DNA of 54,478 bases from DATAWZ01 sp036266975 (GCA_036266975.1 DATAWZ010000070.1:1-54478), one strand, 5' to 3'; positions 1 to 8,154 are shown, counted from the first letter of the stretch. Numbers and translations: made by a program. Notes: generated by a model not told the origin, from the sequence alone.

Positions 1-823
1 TGCCGGGGACAGGGAGCGCGTCGAGGAGCGCCGCGGTGTACGGGTGTGCCGGTCGGCTGAGCACCTGTTCGGCCGGGCCGGTCTCCACCAGCCGTCCGGC
101 GTACATGACCGCGACCTCATCGCCGATCACCCGGGCGACACCCACGTCGTGGGTCACGAGCAGCAGCGCCGTGTCCAGCTCACGCAGCACGTCGGCCAAC
201 AGGTCGAGCACCTGCGCCTGGATCGTCACGTCCAGTGCGCTCGTCGGCTCGTCGGCGATGATCACCTTCGGCCGGCACGCGATCGCGATCGCGATCGCGA
301 TGCGCTGACGCATCCCGCCGGAGAGCTCAAACGGGTACGAGCGCATGACGCGGTCGATCTCGCGTAGGCCGACCTGCTCGAGCAGTTCGCTCGCGTGGGC
401 CTTGGCCCGACGCGACTCGCTCTCGATTCCGTGACGTCGCAGGACCTCGACGAGCTGGGCACCAACACGGCGCAGCGGATCCAACGACCCGGTCGGATCC
501 TGGGAGACCATCCCGATCTCGCCGCCACGGACCTCCCTCATCTCGCGTTCGGGCAACGTCGTCAGCTCGCGGGCGCCGAGGCGGACCGAGCCGCCGACCT
601 GCGCCGTCTCGCCGGAGAGCCTCAGGAGCGCCCGGGCCGTGACCGACTTGCCCGATCCAGACTCTCCGAGCAGGACGAGCGTGCGTCCCGCGGTGAGCGC
701 GAAGTCGATGCCGTGCACGACCGGAACGTCCTGCCGGCGGCGACGGAAGGTCACCGTGAGCCCCGTGACCTCGAGCACGCGCCCGTCGTCGACGACCGCC
801 ATCGGATGTGGCGCGGCGCTCAT
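1..823 (-). CDS. dppD: Peptide/nickel-type ABC transporter ATP-binding protein (partial)
   Basis: Cytoplasmic ATPase that would power the two permeases encoded just upstream. The reading frame begins at ATG 823, overlapping the stop of the permease gene by 4 bp (ATGA), and runs off the left edge after about 274 residues, so the C-terminus is missing. Visible in order: Walker A GESGSGKS (about residue 53), Q-loop SQDPTGSLDP (about 107), signature LSGGMRQR (about 168), Walker B VIIADEPTSALD, and the switch histidine in LLVTHD. The C-terminal HPYTAALL stretch is typical of oligopeptide/dipeptide ATPases (DppD/OppD). The segment after the signature reads IAIAIAIA, where relatives usually have VMIAMALA; length is normal, so this is substitution toward a GCGATC repeat, not an insertion. 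Substrate cannot be told because no binding protein is in view. Confidence 0.93.
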   Translation of the reverse strand, partial: MSAAPHPMAVVDDGRVLEVTGLTVTFRRRRQDVPVVHGIDFALTAGRTLVLLGESGSGKSVTARALLRLSGETAQVGGSVRLGARELTTLPEREMREVRGGEIGMVSQDPTGSLDPLRRVGAQLVEVLRRHGIESESRRAKAHASELLEQVGLREIDRVMRSYPFELSGGMRQRIAIAIAIACRPKVIIADEPTSALDVTIQAQVLDLLADVLRELDTALLLVTHDVGVARVIGDEVAVMYAGRLVETGPAEQVLSRPAHPYTAALLDALPVPG

Positions 824-1782
824 GCGGCCACGTCCCGCTCGCGGACGTTGAGCAGCTGGCGCAGCCCGCCGCCGAGGAGGTTGAAGCCGATCGACGCGAT
901 GAAGATGGCGATCGCCGGCACCAGCGAGAGCACCGAGTTGGTGAACACGTCCGAGCGCAGGTCGTTGAGCATCCCGCCCCAGTCGGGGTGCGGCGGCACG
1001 ACACCCAGGCCGAGGAACGAGAGCCCGGCGGCGTACACGATGCACAGCCCGATCAGGGAGGTGCAGTAGACGATCAGCGGCGGCGCGATGTTCGGGAGCA
1101 CGTGGCGACGGGCGATCCTCACCCGCCGTGCCCCGCTTGCGTACGCGGCCTCCATGAAGTCGGCCGAGCGCATCTGGAGCACTTCGCTCTCCGCGACCCG
1201 GGCGATCGGCGCGATGAGCACGATCGAGAGCGAGATGATCGCGTTGCCCACCCCGGGCCCGAGGGCCGCGCCGATCGCGATCGCGAGCAGGATGGCCGGG
1301 AACGCGTAGAACACGTCGAGCGTGCGCATGATCAGGCTGCGCACTCCGCGCCGGCTCATCCCCGCGAGGATCCCGAGCGCGGTGCCGAGGATTCCGCCGA
1401 CGAGAACCGGCACGATGCCGGCGATCATCGTCGGCCGGGCACCGATGATCAGCCGGCTCAGGACGTCACGCCCCTCGCCATCGGTGCCGAGCAGGTGCCC
1501 GGCGGTGCCGACGTTCCACAGGCGCTGGGCGATGTTCCCCGCCGTCGCCGAGTCTGGCGCGAGGAGCGGCCCGAAGACCGCCGTGATGAGCAGCACCGCG
1601 ACGACCGTCCCTCCGATCACGAGCGCGAGCGGCAGCTGTCTCAGCCGCCGCAACGGCCGTGCGCGCGGTCGGGTCGCAGCGGCGGCAATGAGGTTGACCC
1701 CAACGGCGGACATGGACCACCTCCTGAATGGTTTGAGCGTCGGCCCGACCGGCGGGGTGAGCGACGGCGAGGTCTCGCTCAT
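820..1782 (-). CDS. dppC: ABC transporter permease, DppC type
   Basis: Inner-membrane permease, about 320 residues, second of the pair that forms the channel of a peptide/nickel importer. The start is ATG 1782, overlapping the dppB stop by 4 bp; a much longer upstream reading in the same frame only shadows dppB. An N-terminal cytoplasmic stretch of about 50 residues is followed by a transmembrane helix (LPLALVIGGTVVAVLLITAVFG), the GTDGEGRDVLSRLIIGARPTM motif region typical of DppC/OppC, and about five further helices. The EAA loop that contacts the ATPase is visible as EAAYASGARRVRIARRHVLPN (about residue 215). Translational coupling to both neighbours indicates one dppBCD transcript. Confidence 0.93.
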   Translation of the reverse strand: MSETSPSLTPPVGPTLKPFRRWSMSAVGVNLIAAAATRPRARPLRRLRQLPLALVIGGTVVAVLLITAVFGPLLAPDSATAGNIAQRLWNVGTAGHLLGTDGEGRDVLSRLIIGARPTMIAGIVPVLVGGILGTALGILAGMSRRGVRSLIMRTLDVFYAFPAILLAIAIGAALGPGVGNAIISLSIVLIAPIARVAESEVLQMRSADFMEAAYASGARRVRIARRHVLPNIAPPLIVYCTSLIGLCIVYAAGLSFLGLGVVPPHPDWGGMLNDLRSDVFTNSVLSLVPAIAIFIASIGFNLLGGGLRQLLNVRERDVAA

Positions 1783-2717
1783 GCCCGTACCCGTGGGTCG
1801 ATGGCGGCGTGGATCGTGTCCACGAGGACGTTGGTGAGCACCAAAACGACGGCCGCGATCAGCACCCCGGCCTCGATGAGCGGCTCGTCCCGCGCGGAGA
1901 TGGCCTGGTAGAGCTGCTGACCGATGCCGGGCCAGTCGAAGATCGTCTCCACGAACAGGACCCCTCCGAGCAGGTAGCCGACCTGCAGACCGGTGATCGT
2001 GAGCAGCGACGGCAGCGCGTTGTGCATCGCGTGACGCACGATCGCCCGCTGCCGCAGGCCACGTGCCCGCATCGAGGAGACGAACTCCTGCGAGAGGATC
2101 TCGCTGAGCGAGACCGAGAACATCCGCGCAACGATCCCGAGGGGCGCGAGCGCGGCAGCAAGCGCCGGCAGGAACAGATGCGAGAGCAGGTCCCCGAAGC
2201 CGCTGGATCCGGTGCTGTGCATCTCGCCGGTCGGAAACGCCCCGGTCCGCAGGGCGAACACCACGAACAGCAGCGCGACGGAGTACTGCGGCGCGGCGAT
2301 CAGCACGAGCGTCGAGGACGAGGACAGGCGGGCGATCGCACTGCGCGGGCGCAGCGCGATCATGGTGCCGAGCGCGACGCCCCCGACCAACGCGATGAGC
2401 AGTGCGGCGACGACGAGAATCATCGTGTTTCCAAAGGCGGTGAGCGCCAGGCTCCCAGCCCCCTGCTGGAGCGAGATCGAGGTGCCGAGGTTCCCGTGCA
2501 GCGCCGACCACAGCCAATGCACGTACTGCACCGGAAGGGGGTCGTTCAGCCCCAGCCGCGAGGTGAGCTCCGCGCGGGCCTGCGGCGTGGCGTTCGGTCC
2601 CAGCAGCGTCGCCACCGGATTGCCCGGAACGATCTTGATCGTGATGAAGACCACGATCGATACCCCGAGCAGAATCGGGAGAGCGAGGAGAAGTCGTCGG
2701 GCGATGAAGCGTGTCAT
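1779..2717 (-). CDS. dppB: ABC transporter permease, DppB type
   Basis: Inner-membrane permease of 312 residues, partner of DppC. It opens with the classic MTRFIARRLLLALPILLGVS membrane start and the VPGNPVATLLG segment typical of DppB/OppB; the EAA loop (SMRARGLRQRAIVRHAMHNALP, about residue 200) docks the ATPase. It is first in a dppB-dppC-dppD run with 4-bp overlaps. No substrate-binding protein gene precedes it; one may lie beyond the left edge or elsewhere. The 296-bp region upstream carries several GTTAC repeats that could be GlnR half-sites, which would tie expression to nitrogen supply (inference). Confidence 0.93.
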   Translation of the reverse strand: MTRFIARRLLLALPILLGVSIVVFITIKIVPGNPVATLLGPNATPQARAELTSRLGLNDPLPVQYVHWLWSALHGNLGTSISLQQGAGSLALTAFGNTMILVVAALLIALVGGVALGTMIALRPRSAIARLSSSSTLVLIAAPQYSVALLFVVFALRTGAFPTGEMHSTGSSGFGDLLSHLFLPALAAALAPLGIVARMFSVSLSEILSQEFVSSMRARGLRQRAIVRHAMHNALPSLLTITGLQVGYLLGGVLFVETIFDWPGIGQQLYQAISARDEPLIEAGVLIAAVVLVLTNVLVDTIHAAIDPRVRA

Positions 2718-3013
2718 TCGGCGCTGAACGCGATCTGTTTGGGTGTCGTGGTGCCCGTGCGGGGCGAGCAGGGCGCCAATGGTGAGACGCGCCTGTTTCG
2801 AGGGTCGATCCGCCCGGTTACGCCGCGGTTACGCCACCGCTACGCCGGGCGAGAGGCCGGGCGCACCGGGCTTTTGCGGCCGATCCGCCGCCGATCCGCC
2901 GGCCGCGCTCTCACTCGCGCCGCGGTTACGCCGCTTCCTGCCGCGAACCGGACGCCTCGGGGCGTCAGATGACACGTTGAGAGTGTGTTACGCCGTATGA
3001 ACGGCGTGTTGGG
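2718..3013 (-). promoter_or_regulatory. Upstream region of dppBCD with repeated GTTACGCC motifs
   Basis: Non-coding gap between the GlnR-like gene and dppB. On the plus strand there are G(T/C)TACGCC units at 2817, 2828 and 2839, exactly 11 bp apart (pentamer plus 6-nt spacer), another at 2925, and one at 2987 followed after 6 nt by TGAAC. GlnR of actinomycetes binds GTnAC-n6-GAAAC-type pentamers at this 11-bp period, so this may be a GlnR-controlled promoter for the ABC genes. The b-type GAAAC half-sites are poor, so the call is tentative. Confidence 0.45.
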
Positions 3014-3697
3014 TCAGCGCTCGAAGCGGTAGCCGACCGAACGGACCGTGTGCAGCCGGGCGGCGTGCTCGGCACCGAGCTTGGCCCGCACACGGCGGAC
3101 GTGAACGTCCACGGTCCGCGTGCCCCCGTAGTAGTCATATCCCCAGACGCGGTTGAGCAGCGCCTCACGCGCGAACACGCGGTTGGGATGAGTGACCAGG
3201 AAGCGCAGCAGCTCATATTCCATGAAGGTGAAATCGACCGGCCGACCGTCGATCGTCACCTGGTAGGTGGCGAGGTTGATCTCCAAGCCTCTGACGCGGA
3301 CGATCTCCGCCTCGGGGTGGTCGGCGAGACCGAACCGACGGCTTGCGCGACCGATGCGCAGGCGCAGCTCGCCGAGCGTCCACGGCGCGACCAGGAGCTC
3401 GTCGCCGTCGCCGGTGAGCTCGCCCGAGCCGAGCGCGGTCTCCTCGACGGCGCACAGCAGGGGCACGTCCGAGAGCCCGTCGAGCGCGCGCACGGCGGTG
3501 CACAGCTCGCTCGTGCGCGCGGCGTCGATGCCGCTGGTCACGACGACGAGACCCGGCGTGCGGGACGCCACGAGCCGCTCCACTGTCGGCGCCGCGTCGA
3601 TCGACTGGGCCAGCGTGCGGTAGCCGAGCTCGCAGAGCTGGCCGCCGAGCGTCTCCCCGAGCCGCGGCTCACAGGCGTAGATCCACGCGTCGCTCAT
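3014..3697 (-). CDS. glnR: GlnR-like atypical OmpR-family response regulator
   Basis: Transcription factor of 227 residues. The C-terminal half (about 128-227) is a typical winged-helix OmpR/PhoB DNA-binding domain: RGLEINLATYQVTIDG, FTFMEYELLRFL, VWGYDYYGGTRTVDVHVRR and TVRSVGYRFER, very like actinomycete GlnR. The N-terminal half (about 1-110) has a receiver-like pattern but the phospho-acceptor position after strand 3 reads LVVVTSGID with no Asp at the usual place, and the usual Lys in the last strand is replaced (LLVAPW). It therefore probably works without phosphorylation, as described for GlnR. It lies 31 bp downstream of glnA, same strand, so gntR-glnA-glnR look co-transcribed, and a GlnR box precedes that operon. 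No histidine kinase is nearby. Confidence 0.8.
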   Translation of the reverse strand: MSDAWIYACEPRLGETLGGQLCELGYRTLAQSIDAAPTVERLVASRTPGLVVVTSGIDAARTSELCTAVRALDGLSDVPLLCAVEETALGSGELTGDGDELLVAPWTLGELRLRIGRASRRFGLADHPEAEIVRVRGLEINLATYQVTIDGRPVDFTFMEYELLRFLVTHPNRVFAREALLNRVWGYDYYGGTRTVDVHVRRVRAKLGAEHAARLHTVRSVGYRFER

Positions 3698-3728
3698 CCG
3701 GCGCCCGACGGCGCCCGGCCGCCACGTT

Positions 3729-5054
3729 TCACAGGATCGGCAGGTACCGGCGCCGTTCGAACTCGGTCACCGTGCGCTGATAGTCACACCACTCGCGCTG
3801 GGCGTTGGCGACGTACCACTCGCACAACCGCTCGCCCAGCGTCTCGTGGGCGAGCTCGGACTCGGCGAACAGTGCGGTCGCTTCACGCAGGTCCTCGGGC
3901 AGGCGGGGCGCGCCGACGGGAGCCTGGTCTTCGGCCTCGGGCGGGAGCTCGTAACCGCGCTCGATTCCGCGCAGCCCGGCGGCGAGCAGCAACGCCAGCG
4001 CCAGATAGGGGTTGCAGCTCGGGTCGGGAGAGCGGACCTCGATCCTCGCCGCGCTCGGGCGGCCCGGGCGGGCCGAGGGCACGCGGACGAGCGCCTCGCG
4101 CCCGTGGCGGGTCCAGTCGGCGTGCGAGGGGGCCTCGAACCCGCCGCCGAGGCGCTTGTAGGAGTTCACCCACGGGTTCGTCACCACCGTGAGCTCGCGT
4201 GCGTGGGTGAGGACGCCGGCGAGAAACTGTTGGCCGATCGACGAGAGCGGCTCGCCGTAGCCGCCGTAGAAGGCGTTGCTCTCGCCCTCGAAGAGGGAGA
4301 GATGCAGGTGCATGCCCGAGCCGGACTCGTTCTCGAGCGGCTTGGGCATGAACGTGGCGTAGATGCCCTGCTCGTGCGCGACCTCCTTGACGACCAAGCG
4401 AAAGGTGCTGACCGCGTCCGCCATCGACTGCGCATCGTGATACTGGAGCTGGATCTCGTGCTGGGAGGGGCCGACCTCGTGGTGAGACGCCTTGACCGGG
4501 ATCCCCATCTGCTCCAGATGCTCGATCGTCTGTCGGCGGAAGTCACTGCCTTCATCGCGCGGCGTGAGGTCGAAGTACGCGCCGCGGTCGAGCGGTCGGG
4601 GGATCTCGCCGTCCTCGGTCGCCTCGGCGAACAGAAAGAACTCGAGCTCGCACCCGACTTGGAAGGTGTACCCGAGCTCGGAGGCACGCGCGACCGCGGC
4701 GCGCAACGCGTGGCGGCTGTCGCCGGGGAAGGGGATCCCGTCCGGGCTGCGGATGTCGCAGAACATGCGCCCGACCGGCGGCGTGCGGCTCCACGGAAGC
4801 AGCTGAAAGGTCCGCGGATCGGGCCGGGCGATCATGTCGCGCTCGCGCAGGCGGACCGTGCCCTCCAGGGAGGAGCCGTCGATCGACACCCCCTCGGCGA
4901 GCGCCTGCTCGAGCTCGCTCGACGGGACCGAGAAGCTCTTGAGCGTTCCCATGACATCGACGAACCACAGGCGCACGAACCGAACGCCGCGCTCCTCGAC
5001 GGTACGCAGCACGTACGTGGTGTCGAGATCGATCGAGAAGTTCTCCACGTTCAC
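3729..5054 (-). CDS. glnA: Glutamine synthetase type I (or gamma-glutamylamine synthetase)
   Basis: Cytoplasmic ATP-dependent ligase of 441 residues that joins ammonia, or an amine in GlnA3/GlnA4-type relatives, to glutamate. Start is GTG 5054, overlapping the stop of the GntR gene (GTGA). The N-terminal beta-grasp domain is followed by the catalytic domain with metal/substrate motifs CELEFF (E136, E138), HHEVGPSQHE (E193, E200), SGMHLHLS (H249), NPWVNSYKRL (293-302) and ARIEVRSP (E339). Length and lack of the 25-residue insert fit the GSI-alpha group. A Tyr sits at 368 (RGYELPPE), where the adenylylated Tyr of GSI-beta lies, but whether it is modified cannot be judged. Co-location with a GntR regulator leaves open a specialised amine substrate. 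Confidence 0.9.
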   Translation of the reverse strand: MNVENFSIDLDTTYVLRTVEERGVRFVRLWFVDVMGTLKSFSVPSSELEQALAEGVSIDGSSLEGTVRLRERDMIARPDPRTFQLLPWSRTPPVGRMFCDIRSPDGIPFPGDSRHALRAAVARASELGYTFQVGCELEFFLFAEATEDGEIPRPLDRGAYFDLTPRDEGSDFRRQTIEHLEQMGIPVKASHHEVGPSQHEIQLQYHDAQSMADAVSTFRLVVKEVAHEQGIYATFMPKPLENESGSGMHLHLSLFEGESNAFYGGYGEPLSSIGQQFLAGVLTHARELTVVTNPWVNSYKRLGGGFEAPSHADWTRHGREALVRVPSARPGRPSAARIEVRSPDPSCNPYLALALLLAAGLRGIERGYELPPEAEDQAPVGAPRLPEDLREATALFAESELAHETLGERLCEWYVANAQREWCDYQRTVTEFERRRYLPIL

Positions 5055-5845
5055 GGGAGTCTGCCAGAGACTCCCGCAGCCACTCTGAAGCTCGGGCTCT
5101 CGGCCCTGGAGAGCATCAGGAAACGGTCGGCGCGCGAGCAGCAGAAGGCCACATCGAATACTCGGCCTGCCTCGTCATAGATCAGCTGCTCGAGCGTGGC
5201 CACCGCGGACCCAGGCACGACGTCGAGCAGCTCGGCGGTGCGCTCGTCGGCGTTGGCGCAGCCGATCAGGAACTCCGATGCCCCTACGCGCAACCCCCCG
5301 GCCTCGATGAGGGCGTAGAAGTCGGACTCGAACGGAAGGTCGGCGACCGCGTCGGCCTCGGGAAAGCGCAGATAGTTGGTCGCCATCCCCACCGGGTCAT
5401 CGCCGAGCATCGCAACGTAGTCGATCCGCATGACGGTCGAGCCGCAGTCGGGCATGTGGTGGGCGACCGCGTCAGGAGTGGGGACCTCAGCGCGATCGAG
5501 CACGCGCGGGCGCTGAAGCCCGGACCACACCGCGCTCGCGCCCGACCGCTCGACGCCGTGACTCTCGACCAACCGCGTGACCACCGTCTGGTAGGTCGCA
5601 AAGGTGCCGATGCCCTGGACCCGCTCGATCAGTCCCTCCTGCCGCAGAAGCGCGAGCGCCTCGCGTACGGTCGCCCGCGAGGAGCCGTGCGCCGCCATGA
5701 GCTCGCTTTCGCTCGGGAGCTGGTTCTCGGCGTAGAGGCCGCGGATGATGTTCGAGCGCAGAACGTCCCGCAGTCGCCGGGACGCGTCACGGTGACGTAG
5801 CGACCTCACTTCCCGTGAGTGGAGGGAGTGCATCGGCCGGCACAC
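5051..5845 (-). CDS. GntR-family regulator with UTRA ligand domain
   Basis: DNA-binding regulator of up to 264 residues. The winged helix lies near residues 20-90 (SRRLRDVLRSNIIRGLYAEN, LPSESELMAAHGSSRATVREAL, LIERVQGIGTFA) and the rest (about 100-255) matches a UTRA effector-binding domain. The start is uncertain: GTG 5845 is the longest; ATG 5833 or the GTG encoding VRSLRHRD are alternatives, and none has a convincing ribosome-binding site. The stop overlaps the glnA start by 4 bp. A GlnR box sits immediately upstream. It likely senses a small metabolite of the glnA-linked pathway; the ligand is unknown. Confidence 0.87.
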   Translation of the reverse strand: MCRPMHSLHSREVRSLRHRDASRRLRDVLRSNIIRGLYAENQLPSESELMAAHGSSRATVREALALLRQEGLIERVQGIGTFATYQTVVTRLVESHGVERSGASAVWSGLQRPRVLDRAEVPTPDAVAHHMPDCGSTVMRIDYVAMLGDDPVGMATNYLRFPEADAVADLPFESDFYALIEAGGLRVGASEFLIGCANADERTAELLDVVPGSAVATLEQLIYDEAGRVFDVAFCCSRADRFLMLSRAESPSFRVAAGVSGRLP

Positions 5846-5859
5846 CGTGGCATGGGCCT

Positions 5860-5897
5860 GTTACCGCTGTGGGTCGGGAATGTTTCGGGAAGGTAAC
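5860..5897 (-). promoter_or_regulatory. GlnR box upstream of gntR-glnA-glnR
   Basis: Read on the minus strand: GTTAC-n6-GAAAC-n6-GACCC-n6-GTAAC with exact 6-nt spacers (plus-strand pentamers at 5860, 5871, 5882, 5893). The known actinomycete GlnR consensus is gTnAC-n6-GaAAC repeated twice; the first pair is perfect, the second degenerate. The outer pentamers also form an 8-bp perfect inverted repeat (CTGTTACC at 5858-5865, GGTAACAG at 5892-5899). Its place just upstream of the operon that ends with a glnR-like gene suggests autoregulation. Confidence 0.75.
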
Positions 5898-5943
5898 AGC
5901 GGAAGAGAATCGCCGTGGTGATTCCGCGCGGAGCCGCCCACCA

Positions 5944-5972
5944 ACTGCCCAGGCCGGCTCGGCTTGGGCAGT
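5944..5972. terminator. Strong hairpin between glycosyltransferase and gntR genes
   Basis: ACTGCCCAGGCCG pairs with CGGCTTGGGCAGT across a 3-nt loop, giving a 13-bp stem with one G-T pair. There is no T-run. It follows another hairpin at 6018-6054 in the direction of minus-strand transcription, so it may be a second terminator insulating the gntR operon, or a cruciform next to its promoter. Confidence 0.55.
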
Positions 5973-6017
5973 GGGTCCAAAACGCGCCGGCAGGAGATGT
6001 ACCACGTGTCCCACCGA

Positions 6018-6054
6018 TCCTGTCCCCGCGACGCGCTTGCGTGCGGGGACAGGA
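6018..6054 (-). terminator. Terminator hairpin after the glycosyltransferase gene
   Basis: Perfect 12-bp inverted repeat TCCTGTCCCCGC / GCGGGGACAGGA with a 13-nt loop, starting about 12 bp after the stop codon of the gene ending at 6067. It lacks a U-tract, as is common in high-GC actinobacteria. Confidence 0.7.
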
Positions 6055-6066
6055 CCGTGATGGTGA

Positions 6067-8097
6067 CTACCGGGCCTCGCTGAGGACGTAGACCGTCTCG
6101 CCGCCGATCGTCTGCGACTTGAAATGGGACCGGACCCAGCTGGTGATCTCGCTGGAGGTCCCGGCGCCGCCCGGGCCGCCGCCCATTCCGCCGCCGGCGA
6201 TGTAGTAGTGGATCTCGCCCTTGGCGACGTAGGCCTCGAACTGCTTCAGCGACAGGTTGCCGCCCTGGCCGTTGAAGCCGCCGATCGCCATCACCGGGTC
6301 TCCGCCGGTCGCGAGCTCCAGCGACGCGGCGCTCTGCGAGCCGTCGACGGCGGCCACCCAGTGGTAGTCGCCGGCACCGGTCTCCAGGGCCTTGACCAGA
6401 GCGGCGCTCGTGGTCGTCTGGCCGCCGCCCGTTGCACCGCCGGGCCGGCCGCCCGTCGGACCGCCTGGGAACCCGCCAGCCCCGGTGGCACCGGTGCGAC
6501 CGCCGCGGCCGAACAGCTGGGCGACCGCCGCGCCTCCGGTGGGCCCGCCCGCCGGACGGACGCCGCCGAAGCCGCCGCCGGGTCCGCCCATCGTGGCCGA
6601 GCTCGCCGGGCCGGCCGACGGGATCGAACCGGTGTGCGGGCTGGAGATCGTCTCCAGCGCATAGGCCGTCGGGCCGGCGAGGCTGGCGATGATCGCGGCG
6701 AGGACGCCGGCGATCGCCAGCGGACGCCCGACGCGGCGCAGCGCCGGACCGGCGATCAGGGCCGCGATGCCGAGCACCGCGGCGACCGCGATCAGCGGCC
6801 TCAGCCAGGACTCCCACGTCGGCGTGCGGTCGAGCAGCGCGATCGACCAGGCGGCGCTCGCACCGACCGCGAGGGCGACCGTGAGCCGGGCCGCGAGCGC
6901 GTCCCGGTGCGGCCACAGCGCCGCTCCACCGATCGCGATCAGCGCCGCGATCGCCGGCGCGAGCGCCACCGTGTAGTAGGTGTGGATCACCCCGCTGCCG
7001 AAGCTGAACACCATCGCGGTGACGATCAGCCAGCCGCCCCACAGGACGAGCGCGGCGCGGGTTCGGTCGGTGCGCGGGGCGCGCCGGGTCACGTACAGCC
7101 CGGCGACGAGCGCGATCAGCGCCGCGGGCAGCATCCAGGAGGCCTGACCGCCCATCTCGGCGTCGAACAGCCGCAGTACGCCGGTGGGGCCGCTGAAGTT
7201 GGCGCCCCCTCCCCCGCCGCCGCCCGGCCCGCCGCTGCCGAAGATGCGGCCCAGGCCGTTGTAGCCGAAGATCAGGTTCAGGATGCTGTTGTCCGACGAG
7301 CCGTCGATCATCGGGCGCGACCCGGACGGCCACAGGGCGACGATCGCCACCCACCAGCCGCACGAGGCGAGCATCGCCGCCGCGCCCGCGAGCAGCTGGC
7401 CGGCACGGCGGCGCAGCGTCGTCGGCGCCGCGATCAGGTAGACCGCCCCGAAGGCGGGCAGCACGAGGAACGCCTGCATCATCTTGGCCAGGAACGCGAA
7501 CCCGACCAGCGCTCCGGTGGCGAGGATCCAGCGGGTCCCGGCCTTCTCCAGCGCTCGGGTGAGCGTGTACGCGCTCGCGACGAGCAGGCACACGAGCAGC
7601 GCGTCGGGGTTGTTGAAGCGGAACATCAGTGCGGCCACCGGGGTGAGCGCGAGCAGGGCGCCGGCGGCGAGTCCGGCGACGTCGCCGAACCAGCGTTTGA
7701 CCGACGCGTACAGCAGCGCGACGGCCGCCACGCCCTCGAGCGCCTGCGGGACGAGCATGCTCCAGCTCGAGAAGCCGAAGATCCTCCCCGAGAGCTCCAT
7801 CACCCACAGCGACGCGGGCGGCTTGTCGACTGTGATGAAGTTCGACCGGTCGATCGAGCCGAAGAAGAACGCCTTCCAGCTCTTCGTTCCGGCCTGGACC
7901 GCGGCGGCATAGAAGCTGTTCGCGGAGCCCGAAGCGCTCAGGTCGACGAGGTACGCGATGGCGGTCCCCGCGAGCAACAACAACAGCGCCCAGCGCGTCC
8001 AGGCCACCCGCCGGGGCCGGACGAGCTCGCCGGGCGCCGGCGGACGTGGACGACGAAACGAGGCAGCGGGTCGGTGACGCAGCGTGGTCGTTGACAT
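6067..8097 (-). CDS. GT39/ArnT-type membrane glycosyltransferase
   Basis: Integral membrane protein of about 676 residues that likely transfers a sugar from a polyprenyl-phosphate donor to an envelope target. The first helix (WALLLLLAGTAIAYLVDLS) is followed by an extracytoplasmic loop with SNFITVDKPPASLWVMEL, the DKPP signature of the YkcB/GT39 family, then about ten more helices. Residues near 490-570 are Gly/Pro-rich low-complexity sequence, and the C-terminal soluble domain (SLKQFEAYVAKGEIHYYIAGGG) is usual in this family. I chose ATG 8097 (MSTTTLRHRP); the longer reading to 8181 would overlap the divergent gene at 8155. Two hairpins follow its stop codon. The acceptor is unknown. Confidence 0.87.
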   Translation of the reverse strand: MSTTTLRHRPAASFRRPRPPAPGELVRPRRVAWTRWALLLLLAGTAIAYLVDLSASGSANSFYAAAVQAGTKSWKAFFFGSIDRSNFITVDKPPASLWVMELSGRIFGFSSWSMLVPQALEGVAAVALLYASVKRWFGDVAGLAAGALLALTPVAALMFRFNNPDALLVCLLVASAYTLTRALEKAGTRWILATGALVGFAFLAKMMQAFLVLPAFGAVYLIAAPTTLRRRAGQLLAGAAAMLASCGWWVAIVALWPSGSRPMIDGSSDNSILNLIFGYNGLGRIFGSGGPGGGGGGGANFSGPTGVLRLFDAEMGGQASWMLPAALIALVAGLYVTRRAPRTDRTRAALVLWGGWLIVTAMVFSFGSGVIHTYYTVALAPAIAALIAIGGAALWPHRDALAARLTVALAVGASAAWSIALLDRTPTWESWLRPLIAVAAVLGIAALIAGPALRRVGRPLAIAGVLAAIIASLAGPTAYALETISSPHTGSIPSAGPASSATMGGPGGGFGGVRPAGGPTGGAAVAQLFGRGGRTGATGAGGFPGGPTGGRPGGATGGGQTTTSAALVKALETGAGDYHWVAAVDGSQSAASLELATGGDPVMAIGGFNGQGGNLSLKQFEAYVAKGEIHYYIAGGGMGGGPGGAGTSSEITSWVRSHFKSQTIGGETVYVLSEAR

Positions 8098-8154
8098 GCG
8101 GGCAGGCTCGTCCGCAGTCGTAAGCGCGGCGCGCGCGGGATATACGAGGCTCGT

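Noticed and set aside
6601..6640. GGGATCGAACCGGTG resembling a tRNA T-loop
   Set aside because: It lies within the glycosyltransferase coding sequence and no acceptor, D or anticodon arms can be formed around it.
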